In this document: in pieces, positions 48,017-62,318 of the stretch | Position numbering within the stretch: the first letter of the stretch is position 1 | Layout of the letters: every line of letters begins with the position of its first letter | NCBI RefSeq assembly: GCF_918741295.1 | Contig: NZ_CAKKNB010000003.1 | Coordinates: forward strand, 62,001 to 126,000 | From: Aquabacterium sp. CECT 9606 | Lineage (GTDB): Bacteria > Pseudomonadota > Gammaproteobacteria > Burkholderiales > Burkholderiaceae_C | Direction of reading: 5' to 3' | DNA length: 64,000 nucleotides | Made by a program: the position numbers and the translations under genes | The notes under the pieces: model-generated | What the model saw: the letters and a program-made list of their open reading frames with translations, nothing else | The model's database searches: none | What the model was told of the DNA's origin: nothing

Positions 48017-49135
48017 ATGGCAGCGCAGCAATCCAACATCACCGTCACCGATCTGTATTACCAGAGCTTGAAAGAGCGGGGATACCAGGCCGACGCGGCC
48101 CAGCTCAAGGGCATCGCCGCCTTGCAGCGTTGTCAGGATGAATGGTCGGTCTACAAGGCGCAGCGCTCCAATGCCTTGACCAAGATGCTGCGCTACCCAA
48201 ACCTGCCCAAGGGCGTGTACCTGTACGGCGGGGTGGGGCGTGGCAAGAGCTTCATCATGGACTGTTTCTTCCAGGCCGTGCCCCTGGAGCGCAAGACCCG
48301 TCTGCACTTTCACGAGTTCATGCGCGAGGTGCACCGGCAGTTGCTGGAACTGAAAGGGCAAGCCGACCCGCTGGAGATCCTGGCCAAGCGCATGGGGCGC
48401 CGCCACCGCATCGTCTGTTTTGATGAATTCCATGTGGCCGACGTGACCGATGCGATGATCCTGCACCGCTTGCTGGACGCGATGTTCCGCAACCGCATGA
48501 GCATCATCACCACGTCCAATTTCCACCCCGACCAGCTGTACCCCAACGGCTTGCACCGTGACCGCATCCTGCCGGCCATCGAGTTGCTGAAAAACCAGTT
48601 GGAGGTGGTCAATGTGGACAACGGTACCGACTACCGTCAGCGCACGCTGGAGCTGGCCAACCTGTACCTGACCCCTTTGGGCCCCGAGGTGGATGGTCAG
48701 ATGACTGAGATCTTCAATCAGTTGGCCGAATCAGCTGACGAGGATCCCACCTTGAACATCGAGCACCGCGTGTTGAAGGCCCGCAGGCGTGCTGGTGGTG
48801 TGGTGTGGTTTGACTTCCAGACTTTGTGTGGCGGCCCACGTTCGCAGAACGACTACCTGGAACTGGCCACGCGTTTTCACACGATTGTGCTCACCGAGGT
48901 GCCGCTCATGCCCGTGCGCCTGGCTGCCGAGGCGCGCCGCTTCACCTGGCTCGTGGATGTACTCTATGACCGGCGGGTCAAGTTGGTGGTGTCAGCCGCC
49001 GTGCCGCCTGAGCAGCTTTACACCGATGGCCCCTTGGCGCACGAATTTCCCCGCACGGTGTCTCGCCTGAACGAGATGCAGTCCAAGGAATACCTCAGTG
49101 AAGAAAAGCGCAACGTTGACACTTCGCTGACCTGA
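48017..49135 (+). CDS. zapE: Cell division ATPase ZapE (AFG1 family)
   Basis: ZapE is an AAA-type ATPase that associates with the Z-ring. The 372-residue protein has the Walker A motif GGVGRGKS (71-78), the Walker B IVCFDEFHVADV and the AFG1 family motif TTSNFHPDQLYPNGL. It follows lpdA across 52 bases that contain a hairpin, and no Shine-Dalgarno is seen before the ATG at 48017, so expression may depend on read-through and a weak initiation site. The gene lies downstream of the suc genes in other Burkholderiales too, as I recall. Confidence 0.94.
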   Translation: MAAQQSNITVTDLYYQSLKERGYQADAAQLKGIAALQRCQDEWSVYKAQRSNALTKMLRYPNLPKGVYLYGGVGRGKSFIMDCFFQAVPLERKTRLHFHEFMREVHRQLLELKGQADPLEILAKRMGRRHRIVCFDEFHVADVTDAMILHRLLDAMFRNRMSIITTSNFHPDQLYPNGLHRDRILPAIELLKNQLEVVNVDNGTDYRQRTLELANLYLTPLGPEVDGQMTEIFNQLAESADEDPTLNIEHRVLKARRRAGGVVWFDFQTLCGGPRSQNDYLELATRFHTIVLTEVPLMPVRLAAEARRFTWLVDVLYDRRVKLVVSAAVPPEQLYTDGPLAHEFPRTVSRLNEMQSKEYLSEEKRNVDTSLT

Positions 49136-49137
49136 GG

Positions 49138-49905
49138 TCAGTGCGAAGCCTCAATGCGCACCAGCGCCAGCGACAGGTTGTCGCCCCCGGCACGTGCGCG
49201 GTGGCGTGCCTTGCCCACCAGCATTTCAGCCGCCTCGCGGGGCGGCAAGGTGTGAACGATGGCTCCCAGTTCTTTGGGCGTGAAGTAGTGCCACAGGCCA
49301 TCACTGCAAACGAGCAATGAGTCGCCCACTTCCAGCTGGTGGATGTGGTGGAGGGTGGTGGGTGGATCTTGTTGCGTGCCCAGACACCCCGTCAGCAGGT
49401 TGGACTGAGGATGCACATTGGCTTCTTCTTCGGTGATCTGGCCTTCGTTCACCAGGCGCTGCACGAAAGAGTGGTCCATGGTCCGATGCATCATTTCCGG
49501 ACCCCTGAAGTGGTACGCGCGCGAGTCGCCCGCATGCACAAACACCGCCGACAAATCGGGATTGATGATGAACGCAGCCACCGTGCTGTGAGGCTCTTCC
49601 TCAAAAGCGATGGCCGTGAGCTTGATCATGAGGTGGGATTCCTCGACCAGCTGCTGGAGGTTCTGGCCCGCCTCGTCCTTGGATGGGACATAACGGTCAA
49701 ACACCTGGCGTGAGGTCATGATCACCTGATCGGCGGCCTTGCGGCCCCCGCTTTTACCGCCCATGCCATCGGCCACGACCGCCAGCAGGCAGCCGGGCGT
49801 TCGGGGGTGAGGCAAGATTTCGACCTGGTCTTGCTGGTAAGGCCGGTCGCCTTTGTGGATGCCGGTGGCGGCCACGAGGCGATAACTGGTCGGTGTCAGA
49901 GTCAT
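49138..49905 (-). CDS. PP2C-type serine/threonine phosphatase
   Basis: This is a 255-residue PPM/PP2C phosphatase. The metal-binding motifs are in order: GDRPYQQDQVEIL near the N-terminus, VVADGMGGKSGG, VHAGDSRAYHFRG, CSDGLWHYF and the final GGDNLSLALV. It probably dephosphorylates Ser/Thr-phosphorylated proteins and would counter a Ser/Thr kinase such as one recognised by the FHA-cyclase. No kinase gene is adjacent. The ATG at 49903-49905 was chosen over a longer frame; zapE converges from the other side with two bases between stops. Confidence 0.9.
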   Translation of the reverse strand: MTLTPTSYRLVAATGIHKGDRPYQQDQVEILPHPRTPGCLLAVVADGMGGKSGGRKAADQVIMTSRQVFDRYVPSKDEAGQNLQQLVEESHLMIKLTAIAFEEEPHSTVAAFIINPDLSAVFVHAGDSRAYHFRGPEMMHRTMDHSFVQRLVNEGQITEEEANVHPQSNLLTGCLGTQQDPPTTLHHIHQLEVGDSLLVCSDGLWHYFTPKELGAIVHTLPPREAAEMLVGKARHRARAGGDNLSLALVRIEASH

Positions 49906-50004
49906 TGGAAAACTATAATCCCTAAATGATGGGGTCCGAGGGGCGGCGAGCCTTCGGGTCATCCCTTGTTCAGGCGCCTGTCAGCGAGTACTGTTGCGTA
50001 CCAG

Positions 50005-50208
50005 ATGCAAGAAAACCTGCATTCCCCTCATCGCCAGTTGATCGAGTTGCGCATGGAGCATGCCGACCTCGACAACCTGATCGATCTTGCGGCCGAACAG
50101 GCCCCTGTTGACGAGTTGACCTTGCGTCGGCTCAAGAAGCGCCGCTTGTTGCTGCGGGATCGCATTGCGCGACTCGAGCGCATGTTGGACCCCAAGGAGC
50201 CTGCCTGA
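50005..50208 (+). CDS. DUF465 / YdcH family small protein
   Basis: This is a 67-residue helical protein with HRQLIELRMEHADLDNLID and LKKRRLLLRDRIARLERML, the pattern of the YdcH/DUF465 family of short coiled proteins. The function is unknown. I chose the ATG at 50005, in the frame that gives the family N-terminus. It is divergent from the PP2C gene across 99 bases and convergent with glnD. Confidence 0.85.
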   Translation: MQENLHSPHRQLIELRMEHADLDNLIDLAAEQAPVDELTLRRLKKRRLLLRDRIARLERMLDPKEPA

Positions 50209-50218
50209 GGCGCTGCTG

Positions 50219-52819
50219 TCAGGCGTTGGACGGCGCAATGGCTTCCAGCAATTCAGTTTCGAGCTTGAGTTGTGCTCGATCCTGGCGCAGGCCAGGACCC
50301 GTGACCAAAAAAGTGTCTTCCACGCGCTCACCCAATGTGCTGACCTTGGCCAGTTGAACGTTCACCTGGTGGCGCGCCAGCACCCGGGCGATCACGTAGA
50401 GCAGGCCTGATCGGTCGCTGGCCGACACACTGAGCAGCCAGCGTTGCGCGCGTTCGTCCGGACGCAGGCTGACGCGGGGTGGCACAGGAAACGACTTCAC
50501 TCGCCTGGACAGCCGACCCTTGCTGGGCTCGTGCAAGGGCAGGTCGGAGGCGCAGGCGGCAGCCAATTGGTTCTCGACCAGCGCGATCAAATCGCGGTAA
50601 TGCACCCCCTCCTGCGATGAGTTGGGCGCGGACATGATCTGAAACGTGTCCAGCGCATAACCGCCGTTGGTGGTATGGATGCGGGCGTCTTGAATGGTGA
50701 AGCCAGCGCGGTCAAAGTAGCCGCAGATGCGGGCGAACAGGTCGGCCCGGTCAGGTGCATAGACCAGCACCTGCAGCCCTTCCCCGGCCGGTGACAGGCG
50801 GGCGCGCACGATGGGCTCGGGGGTGTCCACCAGTTGCCACAGGCAGCGCGTGTGCCAGGCGATGTCGGGGGCGTCGTGTCGAGCAAAGTAGCTCATGTCC
50901 AACGTTTTCCACAACGATGCCTCGATGCCTTCGGGCAGGTAGTACAGGGCCAGCGAGTGCCTGGCTTGCTGTTTGCGGGCTTCAATCTCGGCGTCCATGT
51001 GCGGACGGGCGCCGCCCAGGGCGCGCAAAGCCAGCTTGTACAGGTCTTCCAGCAGCTTGCCTTTCCAGGCGTTCCAGACCTTCGGGCTGGTGCCCCGGAT
51101 GTCGGCCACGGTCAGCAGGTAAAGGCCGGTGAGGGCGCGTTCGCTGCCCATGCGTTTGGCAAAGGCCTGGATGACTTCAGGATCGCTGAGGTCTTCCTTT
51201 TGAGCCACACGGGACAAGGTCAGGTGCTCGCCCACCAGGAACTGGATCAGCTTGGTGTCCTCAGGGCTGATGCCATGGGCCTTGCAGAAGCGGTGCACTT
51301 CCTGGACGCCCAGTTCGGAATGATCACCACCGCGCCCCTTGGCCACGTCGTGGAACAGGGCGGCGATGTAGAGGATCCACGGCTTGTCCCATTCGGCGGC
51401 CAGTTGGGTACAGAAAGGGTACTCGTGCGCATGCTCGGGGATGAAGAAGCGGCGCACATTGCGCACCACCATCAAAATGTGCTGGTCCACGGTGTAGACG
51501 TGGAACAGGTCGTGCTGCATCTGGCCCACGATGCGGCGGAAGACCCACAGGTAGCGCCCCAGCACCGAGGTCTGGTTCAGCAGCCGCATCACACGGGTCA
51601 GACCATGCGGCTCCTTCAGGATCGCCATGAAGGTCTGCCGATTGACCGGGTCATTGCGGAAGTCGGCATCCATGAGGTCGCGACCGTTGTACAGCGCGCG
51701 CAATGTGCGTGCCGACAAGCCCTTCATGGTGTTGTCGTGCTGCAGCACCAGGAAGGTTTCCAGGATGGCATGGCGGTCGCGCTGGTAGAGATCGTCGCTG
51801 ACCACTTCCAGAAAACCGCCTCGGTCCAGGAACTTGTCATTGATGGGACGCATGGGCGCGTCTTGTGAGCCCAGGATGCGCTCTTCAATGTTCAGCATCA
51901 GGATCTGGTTGAGCTGCGTGACGGCTTTGGCAGCCCAGTAATAGCGCCGCATCAGGGCTTCGCTGGCGCGCAGGGCGGGCGTGTTCACGTAGCCGAAGGT
52001 TTCGGCCACCCCGGCTTGCAAATCGAACACCAGGCGGTCTTCGCGGCGGCCGGCCACTTGATGAAGTCGGGCGCGGATCAGCTTGAGCAGGCCTTCATTG
52101 CGCTGCAGCTGGCGGGCTTCAAAAGCGGTCAGCAGGCCCTTGACGGCCAACTCGTGCCAGTTCTTGCCAAACCCGGCCGCGCGGGCCACCCAAAGCACCA
52201 CTTGCAGGTCACGAAGCCCACCTGGGCTTTCCTTGCAATTGGGCTCCAGGGCGTATGGGGTGTCCTCGTACTTGTGGTGGCGCTGGCGCAGCTCCAAGGT
52301 CTTGGCGCGCATGAAGGTGGGCGCATCCAGGTGCTTGAGCGTCGCTTCTTTCAGCTCCTCGAAGCGGGCTTTGGATCCGCACAAAAAGCGGGCTTCCAAC
52401 AAGGCGGTCTGGACCGTGACGTCTCGCTGGGCTTCTTCGCTGCACTCTTCAACGCTGCGCACACTGGAGCCAATCTCCAGGCCGATGTCCCAGCAGGCGC
52501 TGATGAAACTTTCAACGCTTTGGGTCAGGCCTTCGTCGCCCGCGGCAGAGGGGGACACGGGCAACAGCACCAGCACATCGATGTCGGAATGCGGGAACAA
52601 CTCACCCCGGCCGTAGCCGCCCACGGCCACCAGAGTGGCCCCTTTGGGCATGTGGTGGGCATCCCAGAGCAGCATCAAGCTGCGGTCCACGGCCTTGGCG
52701 GTGTTGTGCAGCAGCCGCGTGGCCGAGGCCGCGATGGGCCGGGCGTTGGCGAACTGGGTCAGCAGGTCGGTTTTGGCGGTGCGCAGTTGCGTGCGCAACG
52801 CCGGGATGTCCAGGGCCAT
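50219..52819 (-). CDS. glnD: [Protein-PII] uridylyltransferase / uridylyl-removing enzyme
   Basis: GlnD senses glutamine and modifies PII proteins to control nitrogen metabolism. The 866-residue protein has the nucleotidyltransferase domain (GGYGRGELFPHSDIDVLVLL), a central helical region, the HD domain (AALFHDVAKGRGGDHSELG) and two C-terminal ACT domains (from about residue 690). I chose the ATG at 52817-52819; a GTG at 52834, two bases after the map stop, would add five residues. It follows map on the same strand, a frequent pairing. Confidence 0.97.
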   Translation of the reverse strand: MALDIPALRTQLRTAKTDLLTQFANARPIAASATRLLHNTAKAVDRSLMLLWDAHHMPKGATLVAVGGYGRGELFPHSDIDVLVLLPVSPSAAGDEGLTQSVESFISACWDIGLEIGSSVRSVEECSEEAQRDVTVQTALLEARFLCGSKARFEELKEATLKHLDAPTFMRAKTLELRQRHHKYEDTPYALEPNCKESPGGLRDLQVVLWVARAAGFGKNWHELAVKGLLTAFEARQLQRNEGLLKLIRARLHQVAGRREDRLVFDLQAGVAETFGYVNTPALRASEALMRRYYWAAKAVTQLNQILMLNIEERILGSQDAPMRPINDKFLDRGGFLEVVSDDLYQRDRHAILETFLVLQHDNTMKGLSARTLRALYNGRDLMDADFRNDPVNRQTFMAILKEPHGLTRVMRLLNQTSVLGRYLWVFRRIVGQMQHDLFHVYTVDQHILMVVRNVRRFFIPEHAHEYPFCTQLAAEWDKPWILYIAALFHDVAKGRGGDHSELGVQEVHRFCKAHGISPEDTKLIQFLVGEHLTLSRVAQKEDLSDPEVIQAFAKRMGSERALTGLYLLTVADIRGTSPKVWNAWKGKLLEDLYKLALRALGGARPHMDAEIEARKQQARHSLALYYLPEGIEASLWKTLDMSYFARHDAPDIAWHTRCLWQLVDTPEPIVRARLSPAGEGLQVLVYAPDRADLFARICGYFDRAGFTIQDARIHTTNGGYALDTFQIMSAPNSSQEGVHYRDLIALVENQLAAACASDLPLHEPSKGRLSRRVKSFPVPPRVSLRPDERAQRWLLSVSASDRSGLLYVIARVLARHQVNVQLAKVSTLGERVEDTFLVTGPGLRQDRAQLKLETELLEAIAPSNA

Positions 52820-52836
52820 GGGTACAGCGGTCACGC

Positions 52837-53646
52837 TCAAGCCTGGGTGGTGATGAAGGCGGGCGGAGGCGGGCTGCCAGCCGACAGGGTCAGCACTTCG
52901 TAGCCAGTCTCGGTGACCAGCACGGTGTGCTCCCATTGCGCCGACAGTGAGTGGTCCTTGGTGACGATGGTCCAGCCGTCGGGCAGGGCCTTGATGTCGC
53001 GCTTGCCGGCGTTCACCATGGGCTCTATGGTGAAGGTCATGCCGGCCTTGAGTTCCTCAAGGGTGCCTGCGCGGCCATAGTGCAGCACTTGCGGCTCTTC
53101 GTGGAAGCGTTGGCCGATGCCGTGGCCGCAGTATTCGCGCACCACCGAGAAGCCCTGGTTTTCAACAAAGGTCTGGATCGCATTGCCGATGTCACCCAGG
53201 CGCACGCCGGGCTTGACCTTGGCGATGCCGCGCCACATGGCCTCATAAGTCAGGTTGCACAGGCGCTTGGCCGCGATGGAGCCTTCGCCGACCACGAACA
53301 TGCGGCTGGTGTCGCCGTGCCAGCCGTCCTTGATGACGGTGATGTCGAGGTTGACGATGTCGCCATTCTTCAGCGCTCGGTCGTTGGGGATGCCGTGGCA
53401 GATCGTGTGGTTGACCGAGGTGCAGATCGACTTGGGGTAGGGCGAGTGGCCGCCGGGCGCGTAGTTCAGGGGCGCCGGGATGGTGCCTTGCACCTCGACC
53501 ATGTAGTCATGCGCCAGTTTGTCCAACTGGTCCGTGGTCACGCCCGGTTTGACGAAGGGGGTGAGGTAGTCCAGCACCTCGGAGGCGAGGCGGCCAGCGA
53601 GGCGCATGGCGTCAATCTCGGCGCCTGTTTTGATGGTGATGCTCAT
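52837..53646 (-). CDS. map: Methionine aminopeptidase, type I
   Basis: Map removes the initiator methionine from nascent proteins. The 269-residue enzyme has the metal ligands in NLDITVIKDGWHGDTSRMF, CGHGIG, FTIEPMV and WEHTVLV, and the N-terminal SITIKTGAEIDAMRLAGR. The ATG at 53644-53646 gives this N-terminus. It overlaps nothing but is 17 bases from glnD. The divergent purL promoter lies in the 139-base gap upstream. Confidence 0.97.
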   Translation of the reverse strand: MSITIKTGAEIDAMRLAGRLASEVLDYLTPFVKPGVTTDQLDKLAHDYMVEVQGTIPAPLNYAPGGHSPYPKSICTSVNHTICHGIPNDRALKNGDIVNLDITVIKDGWHGDTSRMFVVGEGSIAAKRLCNLTYEAMWRGIAKVKPGVRLGDIGNAIQTFVENQGFSVVREYCGHGIGQRFHEEPQVLHYGRAGTLEELKAGMTFTIEPMVNAGKRDIKALPDGWTIVTKDHSLSAQWEHTVLVTETGYEVLTLSAGSPPPPAFITTQA

Positions 53647-53704
53647 GGGCCGGATTATCCCGATTTCAGGGCTCACTAGAAACGACAAGGGCATCAGAAA
53701 GCGG

Positions 53705-53731
53705 TTGCACATGCTCATAGCCGCTTAAAAT
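53705..53731 (+). promoter_or_regulatory. Candidate sigma-70 promoter of purL
   Basis: TTGCAC (53705-53710) and TAAAAT (53726-53731) lie 15 bases apart, about 55 bases before the purL start. Each hexamer is one or two mismatches from consensus. The spacer is short, so it is tentative. Confidence 0.4.
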
Positions 53732-53785
53732 GCCGGGTTTCCTCGCACGCCTGCCCAACGAAAGCCCTGAAAGGGGCCCCACGCC

Positions 53786-56700
53786 GTGACCGATCGCACC
53801 CACCACCTGATGCATTTCGAGGGCGGAAACGCCCTGGCCCCTCACCAAGTTCAGGCTTTGCTGCCCAAACTGCAGGCCATCAACCCCAAGATCATCGGCG
53901 TGCATGCCCGCCATGTGCATTGGGTGTCGGCCGATCACGGCCTGTCATCGAACGAGTCGGACACGCTGATTGGCCTGCTGACCTACGGCGATCCTTACCA
54001 AGGCTCGACCGAGGGCGACCTGATCGTGGTCATGCCCCGCCTGGGCACGGTCTCGCCTTGGGCGTCCAAGGCCACGGACATCGCGCACAACTGTGGCTTG
54101 AAGATCCGCCGGGTCGAGCGTGTCACCGAGTACCGCCTGACCTTGAAGTCTGGGTTGCTGGGAGCCATCACCGGGGGCGGCAAGCCCCTGACGCCGACCG
54201 AGTTGAGCACCGCCGCGGCGCTGCTGCACGACCGCATGACCGAAAGCGTGGCCCTGTCGCGCGACGAGGCACGACACCTGTTCGACGAAAAGCCTGGCCA
54301 GCCCATGGAGCACGTGGACGTGCTGGGCCAAGGCCGCAGCGCGCTGGAATCTGCCAACAAGACCTTCGGCCTGGCTTTGTCGGATGATGAAATCGACTAC
54401 CTGGTCAACGCCTTTACCGGATTGAAGCGCAACCCGACCGACGTTGAGCTGATGATGTTCGCGCAGGCCAACAGCGAGCACTGCCGCCACAAGATTTTCA
54501 ACGCCCAGTTCACCATCGATGGCCAAGCGCAAGACCTGTCGATGTTCGGCATGATCCGCAACACCGAAAAGCTCAACCCGCAACACACGGTGGTGGCCTA
54601 TTCCGACAACGCCTCGGTGATGGAGGGCCACGAGATCGAGCGCTGGATGCCGGCGGGCTACACCAACGCGCCCCAGTACCAGGCCAGGCCTGAATTGGCC
54701 CACGTGCTGATGAAGGTCGAGACGCACAACCACCCCACGGCGATTTCGCCTTATCCCGGTGCATCAACGGGCGCGGGTGGCGAGATCCGTGATGAAGGCG
54801 CTACGGGCCGCGGTTCGCGTCCCAAGGCTGGCCTGACAGGCTTCTCGGTGTCCAACCTGCACCTGCCCGGCACCAACGAGCCTTGGGAGCAGAACCCGGT
54901 CGGCAAGCCCGAGCACATCGCCAGTCCGCTGCAGATCATGATCGACGGCCCCCTGGGGGGCGCCGCCTTCAACAACGAATTCGGCCGGCCCAACCTGGCG
55001 GGCTATTTCCGCGTGTACGAGCAAACCGTGGGCGAGGGTGCCGACGCCATCCGCCGTGGTTACCACAAGCCCATCATGATCGCGGGCGGCCTGGGCACGA
55101 TCGCGTCCACGCAGACGCACAAAGTCCAGTTCCCGGCCGGCACCTTGCTGATCCAGCTGAGCGGCCCCGGCATGCGCATTGGCATGGGCGGCAGCGCGGC
55201 CAGTTCCATGGCCGCTGGCACCAACGCGGCCGATCTGGACTTTGACTCCGTGCAGCGTGGCAACCCCGAGATCCAGCGCCGTGCGCAAGAGGTCATCAAC
55301 CACTGCTGGAACCTCGGCGCCAGCAACCCCATCCTGGCCATCCACGACGTGGGCGCGGGCGGCATCTCCAATGCCTTCCCTGAACTGGTTGATGGCGCGG
55401 GCAAGGGCGCCCGTTTCGACCTGAGCAAAGTGCCGCTGGAAGAGTCCGGCCTGGCCCCGAAAGAAATCTGGTGCAACGAAAGCCAGGAGCGTTACGTCCT
55501 GGCGATCGCGCCTGAAAGCCTGCCCATCTTCACCGCCATGTGCGAGCGCGAGCGCTGCCCCTTCGGCGTCGTGGGCGTGACCACCGAAGAATGCCAACTG
55601 GTGCTGGAAGACACGGCCCTGGCCAACCCCGATGCCGACCGCCCGATCGACATGCCGATGGACGTGCTGCTGGGCAAGCCGCCCAAGATGCACCGCGACG
55701 TCAAAAGTGTTCAACGTGACGGCGGTAAGATCGAGCTGACCAGCGTCTCGCTCGACAAGGTGGCGCTCGACGTGCTGCGCCACCCCACTGTGGCCAGCAA
55801 GCGCTTTTTGATCACCATCGGCGACCGCACCGTGGGTGGCCTGAACCACCGTGACCAGATGGTCGGCCCATGGCAAGTGCCCGTGGCCGATTGCGCCGTC
55901 ACCTTGGCCGACTTCAAAGGCTTCGCAGGCGAAGCCATGAGCATGGGCGAGCGCACGCCGCTGGCCGCCGTCAACGCACCCGCGTCGGGCCGCATGGCCG
56001 TGGCTGAGGCCATCACCAACCTGCTGGCTGCGCCCATCGAACTGAACCGCGTCAAGCTGTCCGCCAACTGGATGGCCGCTTGCGGTGAGGCGGGTGAAGA
56101 CGCCGCCTTGTACGAAACCGTGCGCGCGGTGGGCATGGCGCTGTGCCCGGCTTTGGGCGTCTCCATCCCGGTTGGCAAGGATTCGCTGTCGATGCGCACG
56201 CGCTGGTCTTCTGAACAAGGCGAAACGAAGCAGGTGACCGCACCTGTGTCCTTGATCGTGACCGCTTTCGCGTCCATCCCTGATGTGCGCCCCACGCTCA
56301 CGCCGCAATTGATCGTTCAAGAGGCTGGCCAGTCGCTGGACACGACCCTGATCCTGGTCGACCTGGGCCAAGGGCAGGGCCGTTTAGGCGGCTCGATCCT
56401 GTCGCAAGTGTTGAACCAGTTCGGCAACGCCGTGCCCGATCTGGACAACCCAGAGTTGCTCAAGCAACTGGTGAGCGCCGTCAACGCTCTGCGCTCGCAA
56501 GGCAAGCTGCTGGCCTACCACGATCGTGCCGACGGCGGCCTGTGGGCCACGGCCTGCGAGATGGCTTTTGCCGGCCACACCGGCATCAGCCTGAACGTGG
56601 ACATGCTCGTCACCGAAGGCGATGGCATCAGCGACAGCCGAGCCGACATGGGCGATTCGAAGAACTGGGCCGGCCAGGTGGGCGAACGCCGCAACGAGCT

Positions 56701-57829
56701 GACCTTGAAAGCGCTGTTCAACGAAGAACTGGGCGTGGTGCTGCAAGTGCGCACCGCTGAGCGCGATGCCGTGTTGCAGACCCTGCGCGAGCATGGCCTG
56801 TCCAAGCACAGCCACGTCATCGGCAAGCCCAACGCCAAGGGCATGGTCGAAGTCTGGCGCGATGCCAAGGCCGTGTTCAGCGCACCGCTGGAGCAATTGC
56901 ACAAGACGTGGGACGAAGTCAGCTGGCGCATCGCGCAACTGCGCGACAACCCCGCCTGCGCCGACAGCGAGCACGCCGCCGTGGGCCTGGCCAGCGACCC
57001 TGGCCTGCACGTGCAGCTGAGCTTTGACCCCTCGGACAACGTGGCCGCGCCCTTCATCAACCAGTCGCGACCCAAGGTCGCGATCCTGCGTGAGCAGGGC
57101 GTCAACAGCCACCTGGAAATGGCCTACGCCATGCACCTGGGCGGCTTCGACACCTTCGACGTGCACATGAGCGACCTGCAGGCCGGCCGCGCCCGCCTGG
57201 ACCAGTTCAAGGGCTTCATTGCCTGCGGTGGTTTCAGCTACGGCGATACCTTGGGTGCTGGCGAAGGCTGGGCCCGCTCGATCATGTTCAACGCCTTGCT
57301 GGCCGAGCAGTTCGCCGCCTTCTTTGGCCGCACGGACACCTTCGCATTGGGCATCTGCAATGGTTGCCAGATGCTGGCGGCACTCAGCCCCATCATCCCT
57401 GGCGCGCAAGACTGGCCCAAGTTCACGCACAACCAGAGCACGCGCTTCGAGGCTCGCCTGAGCCAGGTCGAGGTGTTGGAAAGCCCCTCGTTGTTCTTCG
57501 CCGGCATGGCCGGTAGCCGGATGCCCATCGCCGTGGCCCATGGCGAAGGCTTCGCCGATTTCTCGCAGCGCGGCAATGCCCAGCAGGTCAAGCAGGCGCT
57601 GCGCTTCGTGGATCACACCGGCGCGGCCACCGAGGCCTATCCCTTCAACCCGAACGGAAGCCCCGGTGGCCTGACTGCCGTGACCACGGCCGATGGCCGC
57701 TTCACGGCCATGATGCCGCACCCCGAGCGCGTGTTCCGCAATGTGCAGTTGAGCTGGACCAGTGGTGACAAAGCCGCGCACAGCCCCTGGCTGCGCCTCT
57801 TCCAGAACGCCCGCCGCTGGGTGGGCTGA
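53786..57829 (+). CDS. purL: Phosphoribosylformylglycinamidine synthase (fused type)
   Basis: PurL catalyses the fourth step of purine synthesis, using glutamine and ATP. At 1347 residues it is the large single-chain proteobacterial form: an N-terminal PurS-like domain, a linker, two PurM-like halves (with [16 protein letters not shown] and [16 protein letters not shown]) and a C-terminal glutaminase with Cys1191 in GICNGCQML, His1312 and Glu1314 in MPHPERVF. It begins with GTG at 53786, preceded by AAAGGGG; an ATG at 53810 is the alternative. It is monocistronic, convergent with the DUF2322 gene. Confidence 0.97.
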   Translation: MTDRTHHLMHFEGGNALAPHQVQALLPKLQAINPKIIGVHARHVHWVSADHGLSSNESDTLIGLLTYGDPYQGSTEGDLIVVMPRLGTVSPWASKATDIAHNCGLKIRRVERVTEYRLTLKSGLLGAITGGGKPLTPTELSTAAALLHDRMTESVALSRDEARHLFDEKPGQPMEHVDVLGQGRSALESANKTFGLALSDDEIDYLVNAFTGLKRNPTDVELMMFAQANSEHCRHKIFNAQFTIDGQAQDLSMFGMIRNTEKLNPQHTVVAYSDNASVMEGHEIERWMPAGYTNAPQYQARPELAHVLMKVETHNHPTAISPYPGASTGAGGEIRDEGATGRGSRPKAGLTGFSVSNLHLPGTNEPWEQNPVGKPEHIASPLQIMIDGPLGGAAFNNEFGRPNLAGYFRVYEQTVGEGADAIRRGYHKPIMIAGGLGTIASTQTHKVQFPAGTLLIQLSGPGMRIGMGGSAASSMAAGTNAADLDFDSVQRGNPEIQRRAQEVINHCWNLGASNPILAIHDVGAGGISNAFPELVDGAGKGARFDLSKVPLEESGLAPKEIWCNESQERYVLAIAPESLPIFTAMCERERCPFGVVGVTTEECQLVLEDTALANPDADRPIDMPMDVLLGKPPKMHRDVKSVQRDGGKIELTSVSLDKVALDVLRHPTVASKRFLITIGDRTVGGLNHRDQMVGPWQVPVADCAVTLADFKGFAGEAMSMGERTPLAAVNAPASGRMAVAEAITNLLAAPIELNRVKLSANWMAACGEAGEDAALYETVRAVGMALCPALGVSIPVGKDSLSMRTRWSSEQGETKQVTAPVSLIVTAFASIPDVRPTLTPQLIVQEAGQSLDTTLILVDLGQGQGRLGGSILSQVLNQFGNAVPDLDNPELLKQLVSAVNALRSQGKLLAYHDRADGGLWATACEMAFAGHTGISLNVDMLVTEGDGISDSRADMGDSKNWAGQVGERRNELTLKALFNEELGVVLQVRTAERDAVLQTLREHGLSKHSHVIGKPNAKGMVEVWRDAKAVFSAPLEQLHKTWDEVSWRIAQLRDNPACADSEHAAVGLASDPGLHVQLSFDPSDNVAAPFINQSRPKVAILREQGVNSHLEMAYAMHLGGFDTFDVHMSDLQAGRARLDQFKGFIACGGFSYGDTLGAGEGWARSIMFNALLAEQFAAFFGRTDTFALGICNGCQMLAALSPIIPGAQDWPKFTHNQSTRFEARLSQVEVLESPSLFFAGMAGSRMPIAVAHGEGFADFSQRGNAQQVKQALRFVDHTGAATEAYPFNPNGSPGGLTAVTTADGRFTAMMPHPERVFRNVQLSWTSGDKAAHSPWLRLFQNARRWVG

Positions 57830-57843
57830 GCGTTCTGATCAGG

Positions 57844-58158
57844 TCAGGCTGGCAACAGCTTGACCTGCCATTGACCACCCTCGGCGATCAAGTTGATCAG
57901 GCGGTCGATGTTGGGGTGTTTGCCAGGGTTGGCGCGGGCGTCCACCGTGTGTTCGGCGTAGAGGTCCAGACCGCGTGAGGCGGCTTCGGCGTTGATGATG
58001 CCAGCCGCATCAGCCAAGGCCGCGTAGACGGCCAGCGAACCAGCCTGCCCCGGCTTGTTTTCAATCGTGGCCACCACGGCGCCCGAGGCGTCGGTCAATT
58101 GCAGACCTGCCAGGTGTGAAACGGCCGGGAGTTGTTGGAGGTTGTCGCTGAAAGCCAT
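57844..58158 (-). CDS. DUF2322 family protein
   Basis: This is a 104-residue protein with IENKPGQAGSLAVYAALA and ANPGKHPNIDRLINLI, which I recognise as the DUF2322 family of beta- and gammaproteobacteria. No function is known. There is no signal peptide or membrane helix. It lies between purL and pyrG on the opposite strand, divergent from pyrG across 156 bases. Confidence 0.82.
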   Translation of the reverse strand: MAFSDNLQQLPAVSHLAGLQLTDASGAVVATIENKPGQAGSLAVYAALADAAGIINAEAASRGLDLYAEHTVDARANPGKHPNIDRLINLIAEGGQWQVKLLPA

Positions 58159-58258
58159 GTTGCTCGTGGGTTAAAAGTCAGGGCGCCATTGTCTTCGACG
58201 CGGCCCGCATTCTGGTGGGCAAGGGGGGTTTTGTCGCAGGCGGCATACCGCATGCGCC

Positions 58259-58306
58259 TATAATGCCGCTTTACCACCGCAGCGTTTGGCGTAATGAGCC
58301 AACGCT
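58259..58306 (+). promoter_or_regulatory. pyrG -10 element and leader hairpin
   Basis: A perfect TATAAT at 58259-58264 lies 51 bases before the pyrG ATG; no good -35 was found at 16-18 bases. In the leader, AGCGTTTGGC (58281-58290) pairs with GCCAACGCT (58298-58306) with one bulged T, eight bases before the ATG, where a ribosome-binding site would be. No Shine-Dalgarno is visible. This may be a translation-controlling structure. Confidence 0.5.
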
Positions 58307-58308
58307 AA

Positions 58309-62159
<3,851 letters not shown>

Positions 62160-62190
62160 TCGCGTCCGCCAAGTTGGCGTGATTCCAAAC

Positions 62191-62214
62191 AAAGGGGGCT
62201 CAGGCCCCCTTTCT
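62191..62214 (+). terminator. Intrinsic terminator of eno
   Basis: AAAGGGGGC and GCCCCCTTT form a nine-base perfect stem with loop TCAG, 32 bases after the eno stop. It separates eno from the inserted acyltransferase gene. Confidence 0.8.
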
Positions 62215-62318
62215 CATGGGCGGTCGCCATTGGCGCTCATTCGCGGGGGGCCCGGGGATTCATCTTTGGACGAGAATTCTGGCCAAACCTGTTAAATAAA
62301 ACGAATTGGGGAGGCCGA

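Noticed and set aside
49914..49919. TATAAT as promoter of the DUF465 gene
   Set aside because: The -10 hexamer is perfect on the plus strand but no -35 is seen and it lies at the PP2C start; not strong enough to list.
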